From: Aliivibrio sifiae
GTDB lineage: Bacteria; Pseudomonadota; Gammaproteobacteria; Enterobacterales; Vibrionaceae
NCBI RefSeq assembly: GCF_002954705.1
Contig: NZ_MSCO01000004.1
Location: forward strand, 1 to 64,000
Direction: 5' to 3'
Length of the DNA stretch: 64,000 bases
Shown here: piece after piece, positions 37,010-45,261 of the stretch
Numbering within the stretch: the stretch's first letter is position 1
How the letters are laid out: every line of letters starts with the position of its first letter
Translations under genes and position numbers: made by a program
The notes under the pieces: model-generated
What the model saw: the letters and a program-made list of their open reading frames with translations, nothing else
What the model was told of the DNA's origin: nothing
The model's database searches: none

Positions 37010-37576
37010 TTACATCATGCGAGTTTGCAGCCAGCTGCGTGAAAATTTTAAATCCTTTTCTATTAGGCTTGGACTGCATTCTAATAATTGGCAGATTTCA
37101 GTATTTTTCATCCCCATTAAGTACTTTAATTTTAAAGCGCTGGATTGGCGAGGGTAGCGAACACTAAAGCTATCTAATGCTTTGTCCATTGTAATTAGTT
37201 GTTCAAATTTATTATGCTCACCTTCTATTGATGTTAATGGCTGACGTTTTTGAGCTTGTTGTGAACGAGCGTTATCAATCAATATTTGACGCATTACTTT
37301 AGTCGCCATTAAGAAAAAATCACGTTTTGTTTTTATGTCGGTTAATTCTGCATTTGATAGTTTGATGTAAGCGTCGTGTATTAATGCTGTTGTACTATTT
37401 ACGCTATCAGAAAGTACGTCATTATTTTCACCGTATTTTTCTGCATTACGCTTACGTTCTTCTTGAGCGATACTATGTAATTGTAAATAGGCGAATTGAT
37501 ATAAATGACTTTCGGCTTGTTTATCACCAGATTGCCAGTTTTGAATGATTCGAGTTAATTCTGTTGTTTTCGTCAT
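37010..37576 (-). CDS. ECF sigma factor of the kinase-associated type (ECF43-like)
   Basis: This is a 188-residue sigma-70-family ECF factor. Region 2 spans about residues 25-105 and region 4 about 135-188, with KLKYLMGMKNTEICQLLECS. In region 2.2 the usual acidic pair is replaced by threonines in NSTTALIHDAY (T62, T63). From memory, the Vibrio parahaemolyticus factor EcfP lacks these charges too and becomes active only when the kinase PknT phosphorylates a threonine there. The neighbouring kinase gene and lack of an anti-sigma factor fit this model. It is in a kinase - secreted protein - sigma - anchored protein operon. Confidence 0.85.
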   Translation of the reverse strand: MTKTTELTRIIQNWQSGDKQAESHLYQFAYLQLHSIAQEERKRNAEKYGENNDVLSDSVNSTTALIHDAYIKLSNAELTDIKTKRDFFLMATKVMRQILIDNARSQQAQKRQPLTSIEGEHNKFEQLITMDKALDSFSVRYPRQSSALKLKYLMGMKNTEICQLLECSPSLIEKDLKFSRSWLQTRMM

Positions 37577-37589
37577 GAAAAGGATCCCG

Positions 37590-39023
37590 TTATATTTTGC
37601 TAAATTCAGAGACAGTAAACGTATTTATTTCTTCTGTGCCATCAGATTGTCGTTGAACGGTTTGTCGGTACCGATAAAGAATGCCTTGGTTCCATTCTTC
37701 TCCTGCTGGTAAGTACTCCCACGTTGTATGTTGTGGTTGATTTCCGTTTTGATACCAACGAACGAGTAAGTTCATTTGTTCTAAATGTGCGGTTTTATTT
37801 TCGTTATTAATCCACCACATATCGGGATATTTTTTCGTTACATTGAGAACGTAATGCTTTTCATTTTGAGAGCAAGAATCTTTGACTTCTGGATCTTGAA
37901 AAATAACGCCTTGTTTTATTAATAAGCAATATGAATTAATGGTTTTACCCTGATATTGGGTTTGGCGCCAAATCCCCTCGAAAGGAATGTTTTTTCCTTT
38001 TTCTTTTGGGTAAGTAAATATTATTTTTTCACTTTGATTTTGATGTTTGATGTGTTCATTTGGACCAAGTCCTTGTACTTTTTCCATAAATAATTCAGTT
38101 TCAGGATCAAAATTCATTGCGGTTGTGCGATATTTCCAATCTCCTTCATCGTTGTAATTATCTAAAGAAAAACCATTTAAATCATTACGAGTACATCCTG
38201 TATTTGCACAGCCAATCAATCCTTCCCAATGTTTAAATTGAGAGATATGTGTTTTTTCAGAAGATAATGATTTTGTTTTATCTAGAAAACAGCCATTAAA
38301 ATAATCACCAACGCTTGGGTATTGAATTAAATGTGTTTTATTGATTGTATATTCTATATTGCCAAAAGGAGGGCTAGATCTAGGGTGGTTACGGTATTTA
38401 AGGTCGTATGCACAAAGCCTTCCTTGTGAGTCTTTCTTCTTAATGATGATATGCTCAAGGCGTTTATTTATTGGGTGGTAGATGATTTCATTTGATGTGA
38501 AATTATTTTCTATGTATTGCTGACTTTGGTTTAAATGATTGACTGCTTCTTTGACTGACACTAAATTTAAATTGAGATCTTTTGTTGATTGATCCAATAC
38601 ATTAAGGTCAATGTTTTTTAACTGTTGTTGAAAATTGATATCAGAAAGCATTTTACTCGCTAAAATAATTTCTTTTCGATCGTTTGGGGTGCTATCAAGA
38701 GAAAGAAGCAATCGAGTAAGGTTAATGCTTTTGCTCGGTGTTGTTGTTGTTAATGTAGGCGTTATTACTTCTTGCCCTGATAGCGTGCTAACCAAATACC
38801 CATTCTCATCTTTTCCTAAAAAAAAGCGAACAACATCTCCTGAGCGATAGTTAAATGCGCCTTTATTTGTCGTCCCTGAAAGTTCAGAGCTTGTTTGGTA
38901 GTAAAGTCCAGTCACTGGTGAATCAATAAAATAACCAGTATGAACTTCAGTTGCAGAAGCGGCTGAGATTGTTTCTATAACTATATAAATTAGTAATAGA
39001 GATGAGGGTATTGTCTTTTTCAT
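37590..39023 (-). CDS. Exported protein of unknown function between kinase and sigma factor
   Basis: The product has 477 residues with a signal peptide ending near SAASA (about residue 25). The N-terminal 50 residues of the mature part (GYFIDSPVTGLYYQTSSE through GDVVRFFLGKDENGYL) are a module common at the start of Vibrio and Shewanella surface proteins. It has many cysteines in its centre (GCANTGC) suggesting disulphides in the periplasm or outside. I do not know its function. It lies 13 bases upstream of the sigma gene and 27 downstream of the kinase gene, so it belongs to the same transcript. Confidence 0.72.
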   Translation of the reverse strand: MKKTIPSSLLLIYIVIETISAASATEVHTGYFIDSPVTGLYYQTSSELSGTTNKGAFNYRSGDVVRFFLGKDENGYLVSTLSGQEVITPTLTTTTPSKSINLTRLLLSLDSTPNDRKEIILASKMLSDINFQQQLKNIDLNVLDQSTKDLNLNLVSVKEAVNHLNQSQQYIENNFTSNEIIYHPINKRLEHIIIKKKDSQGRLCAYDLKYRNHPRSSPPFGNIEYTINKTHLIQYPSVGDYFNGCFLDKTKSLSSEKTHISQFKHWEGLIGCANTGCTRNDLNGFSLDNYNDEGDWKYRTTAMNFDPETELFMEKVQGLGPNEHIKHQNQSEKIIFTYPKEKGKNIPFEGIWRQTQYQGKTINSYCLLIKQGVIFQDPEVKDSCSQNEKHYVLNVTKKYPDMWWINNENKTAHLEQMNLLVRWYQNGNQPQHTTWEYLPAGEEWNQGILYRYRQTVQRQSDGTEEINTFTVSEFSKI

Positions 39024-39050
39024 TAAATAGACCTTTTCTTACTGAAATTC

Positions 39051-40385
39051 TTACAGTGTTTGTTGTTCTTTTTCTATGTTCTCGCTGATTACTTTGTGCT
39101 TTGTTGGTATTGGCGTCATCATAGCTAGCAGCATTTTTTGTTTTATATGAGTCGGTAAATCTGGATTAGAGAGGATCCTACGTCGAGTTAATTCCAGCAT
39201 CGAGTTGATAGATACTTTAGAAACATCTCTTCCTTTTGAATGAAACAATAATTGTGTGACCTCATACATCATATTTTCAGCAACTATTTTTTCTTGTTCT
39301 AATTGGTGGTTTTTAAAGATCAAAAGGCCAGAAAAAAGAAGGCCTGATAATATTAATAAAACCAAAAGAAACGATGGCACAGGCTTTCGTTTTAGTAAGC
39401 AATGAAGCACATATAAAGGATTTTGTTGTTTTAATGTAATCGGTTGAGAGCTGACGACTGATTCAATGTCGTGACGCAGATCTTCTACGGAGTTGTAGCG
39501 TTTAGATAAATTTATTTGCGTTGCTTTTTGTTGTATACAAGCAATATCGTGTTTGCTTTCTAGATCTGGGAAAAGAAGGTGTAAGATTTTTCCGAGAGAA
39601 TACACATCACTTAATGACGTTAAGTAATCTCCTTTTTTTTGTTCTGGGCTGGCAAAATGCTCACTATAAGCAACAAGTTCTTTAATACCACGGCCTCTAC
39701 TGTTCTGTACTTTTTGAGTTAAGTTAAAATCAATCAGTTTTGGGCAGTGTTGCTTATCGATTAAAATGTTTTCAGGTTTTAAATCTGCATGTAAAACATC
39801 ATTTTGATGTGCATGTTCTAAAGCTTGGCAAATTTGGCTAAACAACAGCAATTTTTCTTTTGGTGATAACGGTGTGGAGTATAAAAATTCATTGAGCGTT
39901 GTCCCAATAACTTTTTCCATAACGACATAAACCGTTCCTTCATGCTCTCCACCATCAAAGACTTTTGCTATATATGGGTGATTTAAGCGTGCGAGTAATT
40001 GCGCTTCTTCAAATAGAGCATGTTTATCTAGCAAGTTATTAAAATCAGGTTGAATGAATTTAATCGCAAGTTCTTGTTCAAACGTTCCGTTATTTCTGTA
40101 TGCAGAATATACGACACCCATCCCACCACGACCTAACTCTTCTGTGATTTGGTATTTATCAACGATTTGGTGGCTAAAGTCCCATTCAACATGAAAAGCT
40201 TGTTGCGCGTGAAAGCCAAACAGATCTGAGAAGTGGTCTGAAGTAGTTATATTAAGTAATGGAGTGACGTCACGATAAATATCAGGATGACTATTTTTTA
40301 GGTCATCAAGCATCTTTCGTTGTTGTTCGTCATCAAGATCCATTAAATGATAAAAGACTTGAGTTGGAGAGGTTATTAGCTGCAA
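39051..40385 (-). CDS. Transmembrane Hanks-type Ser/Thr protein kinase
   Basis: The product has 444 residues. An N-terminal helical segment of about 60 residues precedes the kinase domain (about 79-315): glycine loop LGRGGMGVV (84-92), lysine in AIKF (K109), catalytic loop HADLKPEN (199-206), metal loop DFN in place of DFG (219-221), SPE (246-248) and DVYSLG (260-265). One membrane helix follows (about 338-357), then a short outer tail of about 85 residues. The aspartates are intact, so activity is likely despite HAD and DFN. It is the first gene of the operon containing the ECF sigma factor and is the natural candidate to phosphorylate it. Confidence 0.88.
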   Translation of the reverse strand: MQLITSPTQVFYHLMDLDDEQQRKMLDDLKNSHPDIYRDVTPLLNITTSDHFSDLFGFHAQQAFHVEWDFSHQIVDKYQITEELGRGGMGVVYSAYRNNGTFEQELAIKFIQPDFNNLLDKHALFEEAQLLARLNHPYIAKVFDGGEHEGTVYVVMEKVIGTTLNEFLYSTPLSPKEKLLLFSQICQALEHAHQNDVLHADLKPENILIDKQHCPKLIDFNLTQKVQNSRGRGIKELVAYSEHFASPEQKKGDYLTSLSDVYSLGKILHLLFPDLESKHDIACIQQKATQINLSKRYNSVEDLRHDIESVVSSQPITLKQQNPLYVLHCLLKRKPVPSFLLVLLILSGLLFSGLLIFKNHQLEQEKIVAENMMYEVTQLLFHSKGRDVSKVSINSMLELTRRRILSNPDLPTHIKQKMLLAMMTPIPTKHKVISENIEKEQQTL

Positions 40386-40703
40386 AGAATTAATTTATAA
40401 GAATTATTTTCGCGTACTGTATAGATTTATATATGGAATGTGAATGATTTTTATCATTTTTGAGAACAATTAAGACGTTTTATTTAATTGCGTTTTTAAC
40501 GATTGAAAAACAGGCTGAAAATTTTGTTTTTTGCCTGATTTATAGTCATTGAAAAGGCTTTAGTTCGTATATATTAAATGTGAATGACGATAACTTTTAC
40601 ATATACGTAATAGTCATTTGCCTTTTACTGGGATAGTCATTTCTCAAATAAAGATTACACTTATCTCATCAAATCGAGCTAAGAATCTACTAAGGTAATC
40701 ATT
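40386..40703. promoter_or_regulatory. Divergent spacer between kinase operon and His-tailed protein, with direct repeats
   Basis: The 318 bases hold three copies of ATAGTCATT (40542-40550, 40610-40618, 40633-40641) and two copies of AATGTGAATGA (40437-40447, 40577-40587). The spacing toward the rightward gene suggests regulator sites for it. No coding frame was seen. Confidence 0.5.
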
Positions 40704-41294
40704 ATGGCTGAACACAACACTCCGCAATTTCAAGTTGGACAAACGTTTACAGATCACCCATTTCAAGAAGGTGATGGCGCAATGCTTGAGTTGTTCCGTA
40801 ATGACTTACCAAATATGCTTTATGTTGGTTTGGGTAATATTACCGCCGACGAACAAGCGATGTTAGGCCAAACTGGCGCGCAACTTGGTGTAATTACCTC
40901 TGATAATGGGGGTTGTTTAGTTGTCGTTAGCTTTGGTGATCTAGCGTTTGAAATGCAATTAAACTCAGCTGCTATTCCTGACGATTACTTCACTGTGACT
41001 GAAGATAAAACATTGTCTGTTTCGATGATTGCAGTAGATACAGCAACCAATTTGTTATGTGCGATTCGTGAATTTAAGCTACCTGAAGAGTTAAGCCGTC
41101 AGTTTATTGAAGTAACTAAAGCACAGCGTGAGTTGGGTAATGTGGATGCGGTTAATATGGAAAATATGCAGTTAATAAACTCGTTAACGCCAGAAGCCCT
41201 GCAAGAAAAAATGGAATTTCATCCACTACAAAGTGTGATCGCAGCCCCAACGTGTGGTTGTGGACATAGCCATCATCACGATCATTCGCACTAA
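40704..41294 (+). CDS. Hypothetical protein with metal-binding Cys/His tail
   Basis: I do not recognise this 196-residue cytosolic protein. The body is a soluble alpha/beta-like domain without signal peptide. The tail ends in CGCGHSHHHDHSH, a metal-binding extension of the kind seen in nickel or copper chaperones (SlyD, HypB, UreE). It is followed at 84 bases by the scs operon, implicated in copper tolerance, which suggests a role in metal handling. The start ATG 40704 has a weak AAGG site about nine bases upstream. Confidence 0.68.
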   Translation: MAEHNTPQFQVGQTFTDHPFQEGDGAMLELFRNDLPNMLYVGLGNITADEQAMLGQTGAQLGVITSDNGGCLVVVSFGDLAFEMQLNSAAIPDDYFTVTEDKTLSVSMIAVDTATNLLCAIREFKLPEELSRQFIEVTKAQRELGNVDAVNMENMQLINSLTPEALQEKMEFHPLQSVIAAPTCGCGHSHHHDHSH

Positions 41295-41377
41295 ATTTAA
41301 ATATCTGAACTAGGAAACTATTTATAGGAACGTTTGTCCTAATGGCACTCATTCCTATTTTGGTAGCTAACTAGTTT

Positions 41378-41761
41378 ATGCAACTTGCGCTTTACAGACA
41401 TAAATTTCTTAGATGGCCCCTCATTCTCGTGTGTTGGGTTATCTTTGTCTGTGCGGCAAATAATATTGGTTTATTGAGTTCGTGCTCTTTGCCGTTGAAT
41501 GATCCTGCATCTAATTCGGTCCAGCAGAAGTTAGACGCAGAGCAAGGTAAAAATGGGTTAACCGACAAATGTGAGTTATCGGATCATTTAGTCCATTTTG
41601 AACAACATCAAGTTGGCGAGCATGTACTTATTGTGCAGATATTTACAGTCCTATTAATAATAGGGTTGCTGTTATCTTTTAGTTATACCTCCTTATTTAC
41701 AGAGCCCATTCTTCATAAAGGAAGGCGGCTTCATCTCAAGTTCTGTGTTTTTAGAGAATAA
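41378..41761 (+). CDS. Small membrane protein at the head of the scs operon (ScsA-like candidate)
   Basis: This 127-residue protein has two hydrophobic helices (about 12-33 and 83-103) and between them a periplasmic loop with two cysteines (SSCSLP and DKCELS) and several histidines. It lies 57 bases upstream of scsB. In other bacteria scsA encodes a small membrane protein at the same place. Sequence similarity was not verifiable, so the name is positional. The ribosome site is weak. Confidence 0.6.
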   Translation: MQLALYRHKFLRWPLILVCWVIFVCAANNIGLLSSCSLPLNDPASNSVQQKLDAEQGKNGLTDKCELSDHLVHFEQHQVGEHVLIVQIFTVLLIIGLLLSFSYTSLFTEPILHKGRRLHLKFCVFRE

Positions 41762-41818
41762 ATAATCGAATGTTTTTATCGACATTCGACGTATATTTAT
41801 TTTTTAAAGGAAACACAA

Positions 41819-43915
41819 ATGCAAAAATCAGTAATGACAGCACGTATAGTCCTCTTTGGGCTATTCGCGATGCTGTGCAGCGTATTTATATCCGTTGCTC
41901 AAGCAGAAACTCCGAATACTGGGTGGCTTAAAAACCCAAATCATACCCCGATTGAAACTCGTTTTGTTCTTACAGGGCAAATCAATAAAGTTGATCAAAC
42001 CGTTGCTGGATTCTTAGAAATTCGTCTTTCGGGCGATTGGAAAACCTATTGGAGAAGCCCTGGCGAAGGGGGAATAGCCCCTAGTATGGATTGGGATGAC
42101 TCTCAAAATATCCGTAATATTGATTGGTATTGGCCTTACCCAAAACGTTTCGACCTACTTGGTATTGAAACCTTAGGTTATAAAGGAAGTGTTATTTTTC
42201 CGATGACGCTCCATATTGACGACCTCAATAAGCCAGTTACTTTTAAGGCTGATCTCACCTTGTCATCTTGTACCACTATCTGCGTACTGACTGACTATCC
42301 ATTTGAACTGACGTTCACTCCTACCGATTTAACGCTTTCTAAAGAAGCGATGCACGTTTATGCCCAAGGGCTAAGTCAGGTTCCGAAAGAATCGGCATTG
42401 ATCAGCGATGTGAAAGCGGTGTGGGATGCGACAAAAATGCAGCTTCAGGTTACAGCAACCAAAAAAATGGGATGGATTGCGCCTGATGTCTTGGTTGATG
42501 GCCCTTCCGATGAAATGCAGGATGATAATTTCTCCCGTCCAAAGATTGATGTGGATGGCGATAATATTACCGCAACTTTTGATGTGAGTAGTTGGATGGG
42601 TACCCCCGACCTAACCGGTGAAGATATCAGTGTTACCTTAAAAGATAAGGAATTCATTGCTGAACAACCTGCAAGTATTGCTGATGGAATGATCACAAGC
42701 AGTAATGGACTCCAATCCATCGTAAAAATGATTCTATTTGCTTTATTTGGAGGTTTACTTTTAAACGTAATGCCATGTGTATTCCCTGTACTGGGAATGA
42801 AGTTAAGTAGTGTTATTTCAGCTCAAGGCCTTGAGAAAAAACAGATTAAATTGCAGTTTTTAGCTTCTGCAAGTGGGATTATTTTCTCTTTTTGGCTTCT
42901 TGCCTCTTTCTTAGTTGTGCTCAAGTTATCGGGGAGTGCCATTGGGTGGGGGATTCAATTTCAGAGTGCGTGGTTTATTGGCATTATGGCTCTAATTACG
43001 GTGCTATTTGGTGCCAATATGCTGAGCTTATTTGAAATCCGATTATCATCAAATACCAATACTTGGATAGCATCAAAAGGGAATAACTCCTATTTTGGTC
43101 ACTTTATTCAAGGAATGTTTGCTACCTTACTTTCTACTCCTTGCTCTGCGCCTTTCTTAGGTACAGCCGTTGCTTTTGCTTTAGCAACAAATATTCCAAC
43201 CATGTATGGCATATTCACCGCGTTAGCGCTTGGTATGGCGTCTCCGTGGATATTGGTTGCTATCTTCCCATCTATAGCTCTTTCGTTACCAAAACCCGGA
43301 CCATGGATGAGTAAGCTGAAATATCTCTTTGGTGGAATGATGTTAGTTACCAGTATTTGGTTGTTGAATTTACTTTCTAATCATCTACCTGAACTTTGGA
43401 TTTATGGTATTGCAGTGATAGCGGGAGGCGTAATTTTACTGAGAACCGTTCAAGTTCACAGTAAAAAAGCGGTGGGGTGGTTGAGTATTTTATTTGCGGT
43501 CACGTTTGGTTTTGGCACCGTGATAGACAGTATGACCTCAACGGATCTCCTTCCTGCTGAACCTCAATGGGTCCCCTTATCGAGTGAATCTATTCAGCAA
43601 TATGTCAATGAAGGGAAAGTGGTATTTGTTGATGTTACCGCTGATTGGTGTGTGACGTGTAAGGCGAACAAAATTGGAGTGTTGCTTCAAGAGCCGGTTT
43701 ATAGCGAGTTAAACAGCACCAATGTTATTGCTATGCAAGGAGACTGGACAGTACCTAGTGAAGAGATTACTACTTATTTGCAAGAGCATGGCCGATTTGG
43801 TGTGCCATTTAACGTGGTTTATGGCCCTAGTGCGCCAAATGGCATCGAACTTCCGGTTATTTTGAATGAAAAAGTCGTTATGGACGCGATTAAAAAAGCG
43901 GGAAGTAAGCAGTAA
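41819..43915 (+). CDS. scsB: ScsB, DsbD-like thiol reductant transporter
   Basis: The product has 698 residues. A signal peptide ends at VAQAET (about residue 30). An N-terminal periplasmic domain (about 35-280, with CTTICVLTDYPFEL) is followed by a membrane domain of about eight helices including NVMPCVFPVLGMKLSS and STPCSAPFLGTAVAFA, whose cysteines pass electrons. A C-terminal thioredoxin domain carries ADWCVTCK. ScsB carries reducing power from cytosolic thioredoxin to periplasmic partners such as ScsC. AGGA lies upstream of ATG at a good distance. It overlaps the next start by one base. Confidence 0.88.
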   Translation: MQKSVMTARIVLFGLFAMLCSVFISVAQAETPNTGWLKNPNHTPIETRFVLTGQINKVDQTVAGFLEIRLSGDWKTYWRSPGEGGIAPSMDWDDSQNIRNIDWYWPYPKRFDLLGIETLGYKGSVIFPMTLHIDDLNKPVTFKADLTLSSCTTICVLTDYPFELTFTPTDLTLSKEAMHVYAQGLSQVPKESALISDVKAVWDATKMQLQVTATKKMGWIAPDVLVDGPSDEMQDDNFSRPKIDVDGDNITATFDVSSWMGTPDLTGEDISVTLKDKEFIAEQPASIADGMITSSNGLQSIVKMILFALFGGLLLNVMPCVFPVLGMKLSSVISAQGLEKKQIKLQFLASASGIIFSFWLLASFLVVLKLSGSAIGWGIQFQSAWFIGIMALITVLFGANMLSLFEIRLSSNTNTWIASKGNNSYFGHFIQGMFATLLSTPCSAPFLGTAVAFALATNIPTMYGIFTALALGMASPWILVAIFPSIALSLPKPGPWMSKLKYLFGGMMLVTSIWLLNLLSNHLPELWIYGIAVIAGGVILLRTVQVHSKKAVGWLSILFAVTFGFGTVIDSMTSTDLLPAEPQWVPLSSESIQQYVNEGKVVFVDVTADWCVTCKANKIGVLLQEPVYSELNSTNVIAMQGDWTVPSEEITTYLQEHGRFGVPFNVVYGPSAPNGIELPVILNEKVVMDAIKKAGSKQ

Positions 43916-44412
43916 TGAGAAAGAAAATGAAACGTTGGGGTAAAGAGACACTTATTTATCTTGTTGTGATCATTGTTCTTAGCATTGCTGTTGATGCATG
44001 GAGAACCAAAGATATGCCAGTTAATACCGCCCCTGTTCTTGAGGGGATAAGTGCTACCGGAGAGGTTATTGATGTCATTGCTATGAGTCAAAAGAAACCA
44101 GTCATCGTTTACTTTTGGGCGACGTGGTGTGCAGCGTGTCGATTTGTGACGCCAACGATTAATTGGTTCAGTGACTCTTATCAAGTTGTAGGAATAAGTA
44201 CAAGTTCAGGAGAAGACAGAAGAGTATCTGGCTACATGGCATCTCATAATTATACCTTCACCAACATTAATGATACGTACGGTGATATTTCAAGAACGTG
44301 GGGTATTCGAGTAACCCCAACGATCGTCATTATCGATAAAGGCGAGATAAAAAATATCACCACGGGGATAACAACACCTCCGGGCTTACTTGCTCGCTTA
44401 TCACTTATTTAA
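43915..44412 (+). CDS. scsD: ScsD-like membrane-anchored thioredoxin
   Basis: This is a 165-residue TlpA/ResA-like oxidoreductase with one N-terminal membrane anchor (about 12-28) and a periplasmic thioredoxin fold. The active site is WCAAC (about 72-76), with the cis-proline segment VTPTIVII. Its ATG shares a base with the scsB stop (TAATG), so translation is coupled. In Salmonella scsD is the last scs gene; here it precedes scsC. Confidence 0.82.
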   Translation: MRKKMKRWGKETLIYLVVIIVLSIAVDAWRTKDMPVNTAPVLEGISATGEVIDVIAMSQKKPVIVYFWATWCAACRFVTPTINWFSDSYQVVGISTSSGEDRRVSGYMASHNYTFTNINDTYGDISRTWGIRVTPTIVIIDKGEIKNITTGITTPPGLLARLSLI

Positions 44413-44434
44413 CGAATAAATTTGGACAATGAAT

Positions 44435-45163
44435 ATGAAATTTAAAACGAAATTAATCACAACACTGGTAATGGCATGCTTATTTTCTCCTTTTGCTTCT
44501 GCAATGACTCAGTCAGAGAAAATTGAAGATATTAATGAGATGCTTAAAGGAAATCCTACGATTATTGATAGTCTTCATGAAAGTTTAGCGATGTATATTG
44601 TTCAACAAGGTAACTATCAAAAAACATTGGCGGATTATCATGATTATATGTACAACAATCCAGACCTTCCGTCGTTTGGTGCCAAAGATCCCAAGCTAAC
44701 TATTGTGGTGTTAACTGATTTAAGTTGCCCGTGGTGTAAAAAATTAGATCCAGTTTTAATGAAATTGGTCGATGAGCATCCTGATGACCTTAAAGTTATA
44801 AACATTTATGTGCCACTTAAAGAGGGTTCAAATCCGACGAACTCGGCAACCTTTGCAATGAGAGTATGGAAAGAAAGCCCTGAGAAATTTAATAAGATCA
44901 ATGAAACCTTATTAAGTAAACCTGGAATTCACAATATGCGCTCTATTATGAAGGTCGCTAAAGCAAATGGTGCAGAAAAATACGTATCAACTAATAACGA
45001 AGTGAAAGATATGGTGGCGAAGAACTACCAACTATTTACGGACTTAGGTGTGCGAGGGACACCTGCTATGTTGACCGATGGCCAACTTCTTCCGGGATAT
45101 TTACCTTATGAAAAATTAGCGCCAATGGTTGAAGCTAAAATCGCAGAAAAATCGGGTAAATAG
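44435..45163 (+). CDS. scsC: ScsC-like periplasmic DsbC/DsbG-type thiol oxidoreductase
   Basis: The product has about 242 residues, a signal peptide ending at PFASA, an N-terminal helical oligomerisation stalk (about 25-70) and a DsbA-type thioredoxin domain. The active site is CPWCKK (about 95-100), and the cis-proline is in RGTPAMLTDGQLLPGY. ScsC acts as a thiol isomerase or reductase kept reduced by ScsB. ATG 44435 is preferred over 44429 because the GGA site is better spaced. A strong terminator follows. Confidence 0.82.
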   Translation: MKFKTKLITTLVMACLFSPFASAMTQSEKIEDINEMLKGNPTIIDSLHESLAMYIVQQGNYQKTLADYHDYMYNNPDLPSFGAKDPKLTIVVLTDLSCPWCKKLDPVLMKLVDEHPDDLKVINIYVPLKEGSNPTNSATFAMRVWKESPEKFNKINETLLSKPGIHNMRSIMKVAKANGAEKYVSTNNEVKDMVAKNYQLFTDLGVRGTPAMLTDGQLLPGYLPYEKLAPMVEAKIAEKSGK

Positions 45164-45199
45164 TTACTTTAGAATTGAGTCTACCGTGATTTAAAAACA

Positions 45200-45236
45200 A
45201 AAACGCCGCCAATATTAACTATTGGCGGCGTTTTTT
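45200..45236. terminator. Terminator between scsC and gor
   Basis: A perfect GC-rich stem of 13-14 bp around CGCCGCCAAT (45200-45213 with 45221-45234) has A- and T-runs on both sides, between converging genes. Confidence 0.92.
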
Positions 45237-45261
45237 ATCGTTAAAACAGTCTAAAAATAGA

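Noticed and set aside
41342-41374. Ten-codon leader frame (MALIPILVAN) upstream of the scs operon
   Set aside because: It is short, with a poorly spaced ribosome site and no control codons or clear attenuator. It could be real but cannot be supported.
43819-44184. 121-codon minus-strand frame spanning scsB and scsD
   Set aside because: Antisense to two well-supported overlapping genes, and without a ribosome site.
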